From assembly GCF_028622115.1 (NCBI RefSeq), contig NZ_CP097263.1, positions 8,122,001 through 8,186,000 on the forward strand: a stretch of DNA of 64,000 nucleotides, in the 5' to 3' direction. The notes under the pieces are model-generated. The model saw only the letters and a list, made by a program, of their open reading frames with translations. It searched no databases and was not told where the DNA came from. Positions 39,551 to 49,189 of this stretch are shown in pieces (position 1 is the first letter of the stretch; each line of letters opens with the position of its first letter). The stretch comes from Kutzneria chonburiensis. GTDB taxonomy: Bacteria > Actinomycetota > Actinomycetes > Mycobacteriales > Pseudonocardiaceae. Position numbers and translations under genes: made by a program.

Positions 39551-40252
39551 ATGACGGCCGTGGTCATCGGGGTCGGACCGGGCTTGGGCAGGTCGATCGC
39601 GCACCGGTTCGGCCGGGAGGGCCATCCCGTGGCGCTGATCTCCCGTAGCGACACTCGGCATGCCGGCTACCTGGCCGAGCTGTCCACCGCCGGCGTCAAA
39701 GCTGAGGCGTTCACCGCCGACGTCCAGGACACCGACCGCCTTCGGTCCGTCCTCGACGACGCCGCCGAGCGGCTCGGTCCCATCGACGTCGCCTACTACG
39801 GGCCGGCCGCCCTCGGTGACTCCATCGCGCGGCTCGACACCGCTGCCGCCGACGACATCCGTGCCGCGATGAAGATCTTCTATCCCGCCGTCGACGTCGT
39901 GCACCACGTGTTGCCCGGCATGCTCGACCGCGGCCGCGGCACCTTGCTGTTCGCCGGCGGGCTCAGCTCCGTGCGCGTCATGCCGCAGCTCGGCGCGGTT
40001 GCCATACCCAGCGCCGCCATGCGCAACTACGCCATCACGCTCAACGCCACCCTGGCCGACACCGGTGTCTACGCCGGCACCCTGACCATCGGCGGCTTGA
40101 TCAGTCGTGGCGACATCTACACCTTGGTGAAGGCCAACGAGGCCACGTGGGGACCGATCGCCACCCTCGACCCGGACGACATCGCCGACAGCGCCTGGGA
40201 CCTGCACGCCAAGCGTGATCGCGCGGAGGAGATCTTCAACGTGATCGACTGA
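39551..40252 (+). CDS. SDR-family protein lacking the YxxxK catalytic pair
   Basis: A 233-residue short-chain dehydrogenase/reductase-like protein with the cofactor loop GVGPGLGRSIA and LLFAGGLSS. At the expected YSAAK site it reads PSAAM, so both Tyr and Lys of the active site are missing. It may have altered activity or serve as a binding protein. ATG 39551 has GGGAGG. It is controlled by the divergent TetR through the repeat at 39477-39538. Confidence 0.78.
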   Translation: MTAVVIGVGPGLGRSIAHRFGREGHPVALISRSDTRHAGYLAELSTAGVKAEAFTADVQDTDRLRSVLDDAAERLGPIDVAYYGPAALGDSIARLDTAAADDIRAAMKIFYPAVDVVHHVLPGMLDRGRGTLLFAGGLSSVRVMPQLGAVAIPSAAMRNYAITLNATLADTGVYAGTLTIGGLISRGDIYTLVKANEATWGPIATLDPDDIADSAWDLHAKRDRAEEIFNVID

Positions 40253-40256
40253 AAAC

Positions 40257-40291
40257 ACGTAAGCCCCGCCACAAGGTGGCGGGGCTTACGT
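40257..40291. terminator. Terminator shared by SDR and tRNA-Arg genes
   Basis: ACGTAAGCCCCGCCAC and its exact complement form a 16-bp stem with an AAG loop. Leftward, a TTTT follows (from GAAAAC), so it best serves the tRNA; rightward it follows the SDR stop directly. Confidence 0.8.
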
Positions 40292-40306
40292 TCACCCGGT
40301 GAAAGG

Positions 40307-40382
40307 TGGTGCCCTCGGTAGGATTCGAACCTACGACACACGGTTTAGGAAACCGATGCTCTATCCCCTGAGCTACGAAGGC
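40307..40382 (-). tRNA. tRNA-Arg(CCT)
   Basis: The leftward strand folds as a full cloverleaf: acceptor GCCTTCG with CGAGGGC, anticodon stem CGGTT/AACCG around loop TCCTAA with anticodon CCT, T-arm GTAGGTTCGAATCCTAC, and an encoded ACCA end. Length is 76. It decodes AGG. Confidence 0.95.
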
Positions 40383-40576
40383 GTCGTGACGCACATAGAG
40401 CATACCGGTAGTGCGTCCGACCGCGCGGCGGCGGGTGGATCCGCCGGGTGGAGTAGTAACGGTCACTGCCAGTGCAGGTGGAGTCGGCCGGTAGGCCGAC
40501 GAACAGGGGAACTTTGCCCCGGCCGGGCAGCTCGTCCCGCATAGTCGCAAGGGCACGACGATGGGAGGAGCGGCTG

Positions 40577-42126
40577 TTGACCACCGACGCGACCCGGCTG
40601 CTGGAGCGAACCCGCCTGGACGCCAGGCGGGCGACGCGGCGGTTCGTGGAGCCGGAGGGGTTCCTGGACGCGCTGGCCAAGCTGCTGAGCAGCCGGGCGG
40701 TGGTGCTGGCGGGACCGACGGGCTCGGGCCGGCGGACGGCGGCGACGGTGCTGCTGGACCGGCTGGGCGGCCTGCACCTGGTCGAGATCGCGGTGGACGA
40801 CGAAGCGACGCTGGCCCGGCACCCGGTGGCGGCGAAAGAGGGCTACCTGCTGGACCTGACCGGCGCCGACGAAGCGACGGTGGAGCAGGTCAAGGCGGCG
40901 CTGGCGGAGTTCACGGCCACGCTGGACCAGGAGGACAGCTCCCTGGTGGTGATCGTCGACGACGATCGGGCGGCGGGGTTCGACGCGGTGCGGCTGCCGG
41001 CCCCGGACCCGGCCGAGGTGCTCAAAGCGCACCTGGAGGGCACGGAGTTCGATCCACTTCCGACCGAGCCCCCGACCACGTCGGCCGACGCGGTCCGGCT
41101 GGCCGAACTGCTGGTGAGCGTCGAGGATCCACGGCTCGTGGCCGGCGCGTTCCATCACTGGAAAGCCCGGCTGCGCAAGGAATTCGACCAGCACGAGGAT
41201 GTCCCGTGGCGGGCGCTGCTGCTGGCGGCGGCGTTCCTGGAGGGCGCGCACCAGGACGCGGTGGATGCGGCGACCGACGCATTGCTGGCGGAAACCCGTT
41301 ACGAGGGGCCACGTTCGCACCCGCTGGCCGGCCCGGGCCTGGCGGCGAGGCTGGCCGGCGTCGGCGCGTTCGCCGGCCCGGTGTCCTTCGCGGAGCCCGG
41401 TTACGCCGAGGCGGTGATCGACTTTGCCTGGGCGGAGTTCCCGGCGCTGCGAGAACCGCTGGTCGACTGGCTGATCGGACTGTCCGCTACCGACGGCTCC
41501 CGGCTCACCGCGAAGGTGATCCGGCTTGGCACACCAGCCGTGGCCAAAGTCGTGACGGCGTGGGCGGAGAGCGCTTCCCGCTGGCGCGCGGACTCCTCGC
41601 GGCGGCGGCACTGGACCCGGTGATCGGCACGGACATTCGCAGGTTGATCAAGGACTGGTCGAGGCGACGTGATCTGTCCACGTCGCTGAGCGAAGTGGTG
41701 ATCGCGGTCTGCGGCGGTGAACTGGGCAGCCGGTTCCCGCACATCGCGCTCACTCGCTTGGGCAGCTTCGTGAAAAGGCCGGAGCTGACCGATCAGGTCG
41801 CCGCGGCACTGTCCACAATGGCCGGTGAGAGTCAGTTCGCCCAAGTAGTCACGAGACTGGCCCGCTGGCTGCGTGAGACCGACACGGCGCGGCGGGCGCT
41901 GGCCGTGCGGGCACTGCTGGACGAGGCGACGGCCCAGCCGCAGCACCGGGAGACCCTGCTCAACCTGCTGGTGCAGGCGGCCGGCGGCCGGCCGACCGAG
42001 CTGGGCGCGCTCGACCTGGCCGCGTTCGAGTGGCGTCGCGACGGCGGCTCCCACGATGTGCACGACCAGTTGCAGGCCAAGCTGGACGGGGTGGACCCGC
42101 TGCTGCGGTCCGCGATCTCGAGTTGA
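40577..42126 (+). CDS. P-loop (STAND-like) ATPase, frameshifted
   Basis: From TTG 40577 (GGGAGGAG seven bases upstream) the frame has Walker A-like GPTGSGRRT (Arg in the usual Lys position) and Walker B-like SLVVIVDDD, and then ends early at 41623. The -1 frame continues the same protein (RFPLARGLLAAAALDPVIG onward) to 42126. One added G near 41562 restores it at about 517 residues. The rest is helical and not recognised; it resembles actinobacterial STAND-type signalling or conflict ATPases. It lies 13 bases before a partner gene of unknown type. Confidence 0.65.
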
Positions 42127-42139
42127 TACAAGGGGAACG

Positions 42140-43021
42140 ATGCCAACGGATCCGTGGTCGGAGGTCAAACCGACCGTGCGCGGCAAGATGGGCGGCTGGT
42201 GGTCGCGCTTCATCCGGCGCCGCCAGCAGGCCGAACACGACTGGATCTACGGCAAGGAGCCGGGCGCGACGGTCACGCTGCGGCAGCCGCCGCCCGCCCC
42301 GAAGCGGCCGACGGTGGTGTTCACCGCCGTGCTGCCGAGCGCGGTGCCGCACGCCGACTTCACCGCGACCTGCACGGTGGCCTGGGAAGCGATCGGCGAG
42401 ACCACCCACGCCAAGCCGGAATCCATTGCCCGCAGCGACATCGAGCGCCGCGCGGCGGCCATTCTGGCCAACGGCCGGGTCACCCAGAGCGAGCAGTTCC
42501 AGCACAAGCTGGAGGCCGAGCTCGGCTACGTGACCAAGCTGGAGGACGCCCGGATCGCCGTGCAGCTGGTGGAGATCGAGCTCACCTGTAGCGACGAGGC
42601 CAAGGCGGCGACCGAGCTTTTCGAGGAGCTGCAACGGCGTCGGCTGGTCCGCGGCTGGGACCGCGACCTCAAGCTGGACGAGCTGCGCCACCTCAAGGAC
42701 GACATCCTCAGCGACCCGGCGATGGCCACCGTGTGGTGGCTGCAGAACAACGACAACCAGGTCGACCAGGCCGTGGAGATGTCGGCCAAACTGCGCAAGC
42801 TGGCCCAGATCATGACCGAGAACGACGAACGGTCCACAACGGACACCGTGGCGTCCCTTGTGGACCGTTTCGTCGACCGCCTGCCGGAGGGGGCCCGCTG
42901 GCGGCTGCTCAGCAACCTCGCGGACGTCTTCTCCCACTACGGCAGCCCGGATCTGGCCAGTGAGCTGCCGCAGCTGGACGGGGGCGGCCGGGACCGCCCC
43001 CGCCCGGCTCACAGCGAGTAG
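42140..43021 (+). CDS. Hypothetical protein, partner of the P-loop ATPase
   Basis: A 293-residue protein I do not recognise. The basic N-terminus (WWSRFIRRRQQAEHDWIYGKEPG) leads to a beta region (TVVFTAVLPSAVPHADFTATCTV) and then coiled-coil-like helices; the middle has weak similarity to SPFH/band-7 domains. ATG 42140 follows AAGGGG. It is probably cotranscribed with the ATPase gene. It overlaps the convergent acylase-family gene by 13 bases. Confidence 0.55.
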   Translation: MPTDPWSEVKPTVRGKMGGWWSRFIRRRQQAEHDWIYGKEPGATVTLRQPPPAPKRPTVVFTAVLPSAVPHADFTATCTVAWEAIGETTHAKPESIARSDIERRAAAILANGRVTQSEQFQHKLEAELGYVTKLEDARIAVQLVEIELTCSDEAKAATELFEELQRRRLVRGWDRDLKLDELRHLKDDILSDPAMATVWWLQNNDNQVDQAVEMSAKLRKLAQIMTENDERSTTDTVASLVDRFVDRLPEGARWRLLSNLADVFSHYGSPDLASELPQLDGGGRDRPRPAHSE

Positions 43022-46000
43022 ACCTGGAACTCGTAGAGCGAGTAGCCGTACTTGGTGCCGCGCTGCACCCCGGACATCCGCACGTAGCGGGCGTCGGTCG
43101 GGGTGAACGCGTCGTTGTCCGTCCCGCCGTCGCCCGCGGTGGTCGACCACACCGTGCGCCAGTTGGCGCCGTCCGCGGAGACGTCGATGCGGTATCCCTT
43201 GGCGTAGGCCGCTTCCCAGGTCAGGATGGCCCGGCCGACGGTCTGCACGGAACCGAGGTCGACGGTGATCGACTGGTTGTCGCTCCAGTCGCTGGCCCAC
43301 CGGGTGTCGGCCTTGCCGTCGATGGCGTTGGCCGGCGGCGAGTCGTAGGCGCCGGTCTCGTGGCTGGTCGAGGTGGCCGACGCGCCCTGGGCCAGGTTGG
43401 CCACGTTGTCGCCGCGGTGCGCCGGGTACTGCACGACCTGCTGGAAGGTCGGCCGGTTCTGCCAGCTGATCTTGTCGTCGGTCACGCCGCCCAGCGGCCG
43501 CTGGATGATCGAGTCGGCGCACCACTGGTCGCCGGCCGAGCAGTCGGCGTCACCCGGGTAGACCTGCGCCGCCGTCTGACCGACCGCCTGCTGCAGGCTG
43601 GTCAGCAGCGACTGCCGGCACTGGGCCAGATTGCCGTTGCCGCAGAACGACCGGGACAGGCCGCCCTGAACGGAGTCGCCGAGCACCGCCCGCAGATCCT
43701 TGTCCGCGTAGGACCACCAGCCGTACTGGAACGAGGAACCCTTGTGCGGCTGGGAGTTGTTCGCGCCGCCGTCGGTGCTGCCGATGTTCTGGCCGCCCGA
43801 AGGAGACTCGTTGATCTGGATCGCCCCGGTCATGGTGGTGAACAGGTCGTTGCCCATGGCCGGCTGGAACTCGCCCTGCACCAGCAGCGACCACCAGGCG
43901 TCCATCACCCGGATCGCGTCCGCGTTGGCGTAGGTGTGGCTGCCCGGCGTGGTTTCCAGCCGGTGCGAGCCGGCCTGCTGCCAGGTCGTCAGCTGCTTGA
44001 CCGCTCCTGCCAGCGTCGGGTCGGTGATCGGCTGGCTGTTGAGCACGCGCAGCGCGTCCGGCAGCACGTCCTCCGCCCGCAGGTCCACGTTGGCCGCGTC
44101 GGCCATGGCCGCGGCCAGCGACGCCCGCGTCACCTTCTGCCCGCTGGTGACCAGCTTCTTCACCCGGCTGTCCAGCAGGTTGACCCGGTGCACCGAGCCG
44201 TCACCGTAGGCCGCAACGCTGAAGTCCTTGGCCTGCTTGTTGTTCCAGCTGACGTAGTAGTCCTGGCCGATCGAGTTCGGGTGCTGCGCCGGCGTGGTGT
44301 AGGAGGCCACGTTGGTGGTCGGGTTCCAGCCCTGCCACTCGTACTGCTGGTCGGCCCAGATCGGCAGGTTCGGGTTGGTGTTCGCGGCCCGCACCGGGTT
44401 GTTGCCCGAGTTGTAGTACGCGATGTCCTTGGAGTCGGCGTAGAACCAGTTGAACGTGTAGTTCACGTCCTGCGCGGCCTTCTGGAAGCTGGCCGCGTCG
44501 TGCACCGCCGTCGGGTCGTTGAACTCCTGGAACCCGATGATCGAGTCCACCTCGTGCTGGTAGCTGGACCGCAGGCTGGCGTAGGCCACCGGGGCGCCGC
44601 CGACCGTGGCCCGCGACTGCACGATGCCGTACTTGGTGCGGTACGCGATCAGCTTGTACGAGCCCTCGGCCGTGCCGTCGGCGATCGTCGGCTTCCACGA
44701 GTTGTCCCGCTCCAGCGGCTCCATCGCGGTGCAGGCGCCGTGGTACAGGTAGAAGTTGGAGTCCTTGGTCGCCGGCTTGCCGCTCGGGTCGCACAGGTGC
44801 AGCGCGTACGTGTCGGTGATGTCCTGCTCGGCCGACGTGGCGCTCCAGGAGTAGTCCTGGCCGCGGCCCAGCTCCACGTACAGGCTCACGCCGGCGAACG
44901 CCGCGCCGCGGGCGCTGATGCCCGGGCCCTGGAGTTCTTCCAGCATCAGCAGCTGCGGCGCGAAGTAGCCGGTCTGCGGGCCGAACACCGCCACCGGGTT
45001 GCCGGTGTCGGTGTACTTGCCGGACACCAGCAGCGCGTTGGACATGCCGTGCTTGGCCGAGATCAGGTCGGCCGGCAGCACGCCCTTGTCGAAGACGCCG
45101 CGGGCCTTCTCCTCGTCGGGTGTCTTCGCCGCCGGCTGGTTGGCCGCCTTGACCTCGGTGGCCGACGCGGCCGAGCCGGTCGGGTCGTACACCAGCTGCT
45201 GCGGCGTGACCGAACCCGCGTCCGGCATCGCGACGCCCTGCGGGTTGGCCGGATCCTGCCCGTACGGGAAGGAGCTGCCGTCGTGGATGGTGGTGACCGA
45301 CTCGGGGTCGTTCTGCTCCCGGAAGGCGTTCCACACCTTGTCGCCCTCGGTCACGCCGTACTTGGCGTCGGCGGCCAGCTTCACCAGCGCCGACTGCACC
45401 TCGCCGCCGCCGCCCGAGCCGAACAGGGCGCCGACCACGCTGCCGATCGCCACCATGTCGGTGAGCTTGAACGGGTCGATGCCGCCGGCGTTGGTGATCG
45501 GGTCGATGTGCCCGGTCAGGTCGTACTCGCCGGGGAAGGTCCGGTTGTTGTAGACCTGCGTGACGTACGCGTTGATGCCGGCCACGTAGTCGGTCGCGTC
45601 CTGCAGCGCCTGCGCGCCGCGGGCACCATGCGCCGCCGCGGCCGAGTTGAGCTGGTTCTGCAGGTCCTGCTCGGTGTACGGGGCGGCCTGCCAGAACGTC
45701 TGCTCGAGGCCGCGGTTGCCCACCGCGCCGCCGGCGAACGAGGTCAGCTCGCCCCGGCCCACATGGCGGAACACGTCCATCAGCCAGAGCCGGTCCTGGG
45801 CCGCCGCGTAGCCGGCGCCGAACTCCGTGCCGGAGCGGGTGGTGCCGGTGATGTGCGGGACGCCGGTGGCCTTGTCGCGCACGATCGTCACGTCCGAGCG
45901 TGGCTTGACCGTTGACTCGACCTGGTTTGAGGGCACGCCGAACGAGGAATCGTTGAAGAAGTTGGACAGCTGGCCGTTGGTGAGGCCGGTGTAGCCGTTG

Positions 46001-46245
46001 ACCAGGCTGGCGTACTTGCCGAGCTGGTCGTCGGTGTGGGCCGGCCGGCTGCCGAAGGCCTTGTTGGCGAGGATCTGCGCCAGCGTGGCGCTGCCGTTCT
46101 CACCCGGCGGCAGGATGTCGCCGCACTGGCCGAGGCAGTAGTCATTGTTGGCCGGGGCGGCGCTCGCTGGTGCCGCGGACAGCAGGGTGGTCGACGTCGC
46201 CACGATCAGGGTCGCGGCGAGTGCGAGGCGAGAGCTTCGCGACAT
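43009..46245 (-). CDS. Secreted penicillin-acylase-family enzyme with C-terminal discoidin domain
   Basis: A 1078-residue Ntn-hydrolase precursor: signal peptide (1-29), alpha chain, autoproteolysis site with Ser402 in GMSNALLVSG, beta chain, and an F5/8 type C (discoidin) module at about 945-1075. Known members cleave penicillins, acyl-homoserine lactones, echinocandin-type lipopeptides or lipid amides. Mature enzyme would be extracellular; the discoidin domain suggests surface or glycan binding. ATG 46245 has GGAGAGG. Confidence 0.86.
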   Translation of the reverse strand: MSRSSRLALAATLIVATSTTLLSAAPASAAPANNDYCLGQCGDILPPGENGSATLAQILANKAFGSRPAHTDDQLGKYASLVNGYTGLTNGQLSNFFNDSSFGVPSNQVESTVKPRSDVTIVRDKATGVPHITGTTRSGTEFGAGYAAAQDRLWLMDVFRHVGRGELTSFAGGAVGNRGLEQTFWQAAPYTEQDLQNQLNSAAAAHGARGAQALQDATDYVAGINAYVTQVYNNRTFPGEYDLTGHIDPITNAGGIDPFKLTDMVAIGSVVGALFGSGGGGEVQSALVKLAADAKYGVTEGDKVWNAFREQNDPESVTTIHDGSSFPYGQDPANPQGVAMPDAGSVTPQQLVYDPTGSAASATEVKAANQPAAKTPDEEKARGVFDKGVLPADLISAKHGMSNALLVSGKYTDTGNPVAVFGPQTGYFAPQLLMLEELQGPGISARGAAFAGVSLYVELGRGQDYSWSATSAEQDITDTYALHLCDPSGKPATKDSNFYLYHGACTAMEPLERDNSWKPTIADGTAEGSYKLIAYRTKYGIVQSRATVGGAPVAYASLRSSYQHEVDSIIGFQEFNDPTAVHDAASFQKAAQDVNYTFNWFYADSKDIAYYNSGNNPVRAANTNPNLPIWADQQYEWQGWNPTTNVASYTTPAQHPNSIGQDYYVSWNNKQAKDFSVAAYGDGSVHRVNLLDSRVKKLVTSGQKVTRASLAAAMADAANVDLRAEDVLPDALRVLNSQPITDPTLAGAVKQLTTWQQAGSHRLETTPGSHTYANADAIRVMDAWWSLLVQGEFQPAMGNDLFTTMTGAIQINESPSGGQNIGSTDGGANNSQPHKGSSFQYGWWSYADKDLRAVLGDSVQGGLSRSFCGNGNLAQCRQSLLTSLQQAVGQTAAQVYPGDADCSAGDQWCADSIIQRPLGGVTDDKISWQNRPTFQQVVQYPAHRGDNVANLAQGASATSTSHETGAYDSPPANAIDGKADTRWASDWSDNQSITVDLGSVQTVGRAILTWEAAYAKGYRIDVSADGANWRTVWSTTAGDGGTDNDAFTPTDARYVRMSGVQRGTKYGYSLYEFQVYSL

Positions 46246-46337
46246 GCGCAGGGTCCTCTCCTGGAGGGAACGTGACGCACGTTACTTGTGAGTAGTTCAA
46301 CGCGAAAGAGCTTCACGTTAGACATTCACTCTGAAGG

Positions 46338-46568
46338 GTGAGCCGGGTGGCGGCTTCGGTGGTGCGGTGGATCGACGACGAGCTCGCCCTTGACCAGGGG
46401 CGATGGCGCATGCGGGCCAGTGGCGGGGCCGGCGGCCTGGTCGCCATGCTGCACGGCGCCGGGCTGACCGGGGCAGTGGTCTGGACCGTTGGCGGGTGGC
46501 TGTTCGGCGGACTGGCCCTCGTCGCCACGCGCAGCCTGCGTTCCGCCGGACGGCACAGCCTGCCCTGA
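46338..46568 (+). CDS. Small hypothetical membrane protein
   Basis: A 76-residue open frame from GTG 46338 with a GGGTGAG-like site. One hydrophobic helix (about residues 34-63, LHGAGLTGAVVWTVGGWLFG) follows a charged N-terminus with ELALDQGRWRM. No family recognised. It lies between the acylase and the NarL-type regulator. It may be real but could be chance; codon use fits coding moderately well. Confidence 0.4.
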   Translation: MSRVAASVVRWIDDELALDQGRWRMRASGGAGGLVAMLHGAGLTGAVVWTVGGWLFGGLALVATRSLRSAGRHSLP

Positions 46569-46751
46569 TCGTGCAAGTCGATTCACAGGTTTGGAAACCG
46601 TTGATATTTCGGTGCGGGCGTCAAGTCGCCGGAACTTCTAGGCAAAACCGGGACCACATGATGAGATAACACCGCGGTAACCCGTGGTTGCGTCAAGATG
46701 AGTGATGCTTGGCTAATGCGAGCACGCAGCGCCGAATCGGGGAGGCGTCCG

Positions 46752-47399
46752 TTGATCAAAGTGATGCTGGCTGACGACGAGGATCTCGTCCGATCCGGCC
46801 TCAGGATGATTCTCAGCAGCGCCGGCGACATCGAGGTGGTCGCCGAGTGCGACGACGGCCTGCTCGTCGCCGATCTCGCGCGGCAGCACCGGCCGCACGT
46901 TGTGCTGCTCGACGTGCGTATGCGCTCGGCCGACGGGCTCGTCGCCCTGCGCCGGCTGCGCACCCTGCCCGACCCGCCCCGGGTCGCCATGCTCACCACG
47001 TTCGACGTCGACGAGTACGTCTCCGAGGCGCTGCGGCTGGGGGCGTCCGGCTTCCTGCTCAAGGACACCGAGCCCGAGCAGCTGGTCAAGGCCGTTCGTG
47101 ACCTCGCCCGTGGCGGCGCCGTGCTCGACCCCGGCGTCGCCGCCCGTGTGCTCGCCGCCGTCGCCGACGGCGAACGCGCCGCCGAGCCCGCCCGCCGCCT
47201 GCTCACGTCGTTGTCCGAGCGCGAGCGGGAGGTCCTCCAGCTCATCGGCCAGGGCATGTCCAACGCCGAGATCGGTGGGGCGCTGCACCTGTCCGAGGCC
47301 ACCGTGAAGGGCTACGTCTCCTCCGTCCTCGGCAAGATCGGCGCCGTCAACCGCGTGCAGGCCGCTCTCGTCGCCTACCGCGGCGGTCTCATCGCCTGA
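46752..47399 (+). CDS. NarL/LuxR-type response regulator (orphan)
   Basis: A 215-residue two-domain regulator. The receiver has Asp8, Asp9 and phosphoacceptor Asp54 (VVLLDVRM), with Thr and Lys (LTTFD, LLKD); the LuxR HTH is LSEREREVLQLIGQGMSNAE. TTG 46752 is preceded by GGAGG. No histidine kinase gene lies beside it, so its kinase is elsewhere or it is orphan. A strong terminator follows. Confidence 0.85.
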   Translation: MIKVMLADDEDLVRSGLRMILSSAGDIEVVAECDDGLLVADLARQHRPHVVLLDVRMRSADGLVALRRLRTLPDPPRVAMLTTFDVDEYVSEALRLGASGFLLKDTEPEQLVKAVRDLARGGAVLDPGVAARVLAAVADGERAAEPARRLLTSLSEREREVLQLIGQGMSNAEIGGALHLSEATVKGYVSSVLGKIGAVNRVQAALVAYRGGLIA

Positions 47400-47411
47400 C
47401 TCCTTTTCTCG

Positions 47412-47449
47412 CACAAGGGCCCCGACATCCCGCCGGGGCCCTTGTGTTT
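47412..47449 (+). terminator. Terminator after the response regulator
   Basis: CACAAGGGCCCCG and its complement make a 13-bp stem (47412-47424, 47434-47446) around a 9-base loop, followed by TTTA, thirteen bases after the stop. Confidence 0.75.
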
Positions 47450-47639
47450 ATGGCTGTTGATGATTCTTAATAGCTGTTAATAGCGCCGTGGTCCCTTGCG
47501 CCGATCGGGTGGAAGATCATCCGCTGGGTCCGGTGTGGACAAACGGGAGCGCAGGGGTCATCACAGGCGGTTTGCGGGATGCAAGTTGCAAGTGGAGGGT
47601 GAGGCGCGAGGGCGACACCGGGGCATCCGGTGGAGGAGG

Positions 47640-49139
47640 TCAGCTCTCCGAGAGCTCGCCCAACCGAGCCATGGTCTCGTGGACCTCTACGCGGTTGCGG
47701 CCCTGGCGTTTGGCGCGGTACAGGGCGATGTCGGCGGCGGCGAAGAGCTGGTCGAGCTTGGCGGGGCCGCCGGCGACGCCGATGGAGACGGTGGGGCGGC
47801 GGGCGGTGCCGAGGACGATGCGCCAGTCGTGCTCGTCGACGGCGGCGCGGATGCGTTCGGCGACGGCGGGGCCGACGTCGGTGCCGGGGCCGGCATCGCC
47901 GAGCAGGACGACGAACTCGTCACCGGCCCACCGGGCGACGAGGTCGCCGGCGCGGCACTCACGGCGCAGCAGGCGGGCGATCTCCCGCAGGGCGGCGTCG
48001 CCGGCGGCGTGACCGGCGTCGTCGTTGACGTCCTTGAACCAGTCGACGTCGACGAGCACGAGCCACGGCACCTTGCCCTTGGAAGCGGTGCCCTCCAACA
48101 GCTGCTGGGCGCTGCGCTCCAACCCGAGCCGATTGGCCAAGCCGGTCAACGGATCCCGGGCGGCGGCCTCCTGGGCGGCCATGGCGAGCTTCTGCGCCTG
48201 CACGGCCAACCGCCGCTGCTCAAGCGCCTGCCCGAGCCCCTCCTGCAAGGTCTCGGTGGCCATCCGGCTGGCGGTCACCGAACACCGCAGCGCGGCGGCC
48301 TCGCCGACCTCGTCCTCCATGGACGCGCAGATATCGGCCAGGTCCAGCGAAAAGCGCAGCAGCAGGGAGTTGTCGTTGATCTTGTTGGCGGCCGCTACGG
48401 CCCGGCTGGCCAAGGTCCGCGCCTGCACGAACTCGCCGAGACCGGCGTGCACGCAGCCGAGCACCCAGTTCCCGACGGCGACCGTCCACAAGTCGTCCAG
48501 CTCGAGACCGTGGGCCAGCACCTCGGTGGCGTGCCGGGCGGCCAGCTCGAGATCACCGGTGCCGGCCAGGGAACGTGAGTACGCCCCGACCAGCGGCCAA
48601 TAGCTGACGTCGTCCGGCCCCACGAGGGTGAGCCCCTCGCTCAGATGCTGCCGGGCCTCGCCGAAGATCTCGTGCGCGTTGACCGGCTTGCCGTCGATGG
48701 CCCGGAAGTTGAGCGTGCCGCCGAGCCGTTGCAGGCACTGGGCGAGCGCCGACGGATCGCCGGCCTCCCGCGCCACGTGCAGCGCCAGCCGCACCATGTC
48801 CAACGCGGCCCGCCGGTGGCCGATGCCCTCCAGCAGATAGCCGAGCTGCCCGAGCGCACGGGACGCGAGCACACCGGTCGGCCGCTCGGAGTCCATCTCG
48901 GTCCACCCCTCGGCAGCCAGCTCCAGCGCCAGCGGGATGCGCCGCAGCCGCCACGCCATGGTCGCCCGGTGCACGAGCAGATACGACCGGCCCCACCGGT
49001 CCGAGCTGGTCGGCCCGCGCGACACGACCTGCTCGAAAAGGGTGTTCGCCTCACTGAGGCGGCCAGCGTTGAGCAGCAGGCGCACGCGCTGATCCTGCTG
49101 CGGGAGCTGTCCCCCTACGAGCGAATCGTCCTGCTCCAC
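47640..49139 (-). CDS. TPR-GGDEF diguanylate cyclase
   Basis: A 499-residue cytosolic protein with an N-terminal TPR/helical repeat region (about 10-310) and a C-terminal GGDEF domain (about 330-495). The active-site loop reads AGDEF at 405-409, a functional variant, with an RxxD inhibitory site (RAGD) a few residues earlier. It should make cyclic di-GMP, with product feedback; the repeats probably sense a partner. GTG 49139 is taken as start; bluB lies 50 bases upstream, on the same strand. Confidence 0.84.
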   Translation of the reverse strand: MEQDDSLVGGQLPQQDQRVRLLLNAGRLSEANTLFEQVVSRGPTSSDRWGRSYLLVHRATMAWRLRRIPLALELAAEGWTEMDSERPTGVLASRALGQLGYLLEGIGHRRAALDMVRLALHVAREAGDPSALAQCLQRLGGTLNFRAIDGKPVNAHEIFGEARQHLSEGLTLVGPDDVSYWPLVGAYSRSLAGTGDLELAARHATEVLAHGLELDDLWTVAVGNWVLGCVHAGLGEFVQARTLASRAVAAANKINDNSLLLRFSLDLADICASMEDEVGEAAALRCSVTASRMATETLQEGLGQALEQRRLAVQAQKLAMAAQEAAARDPLTGLANRLGLERSAQQLLEGTASKGKVPWLVLVDVDWFKDVNDDAGHAAGDAALREIARLLRRECRAGDLVARWAGDEFVVLLGDAGPGTDVGPAVAERIRAAVDEHDWRIVLGTARRPTVSIGVAGGPAKLDQLFAAADIALYRAKRQGRNRVEVHETMARLGELSES

Positions 49140-49189
49140 TGGGTCCTCGACGTCCCCTGCTGCTTCGATGCGGTTCGACTCGGGCCAGG

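Noticed and set aside
43360-45915. Long rightward open frame opposite the acylase-family gene
   Set aside because: It is a reversed shadow rich in Arg/Val/Gly, with no motif, against a clear Ntn-hydrolase on the other strand.
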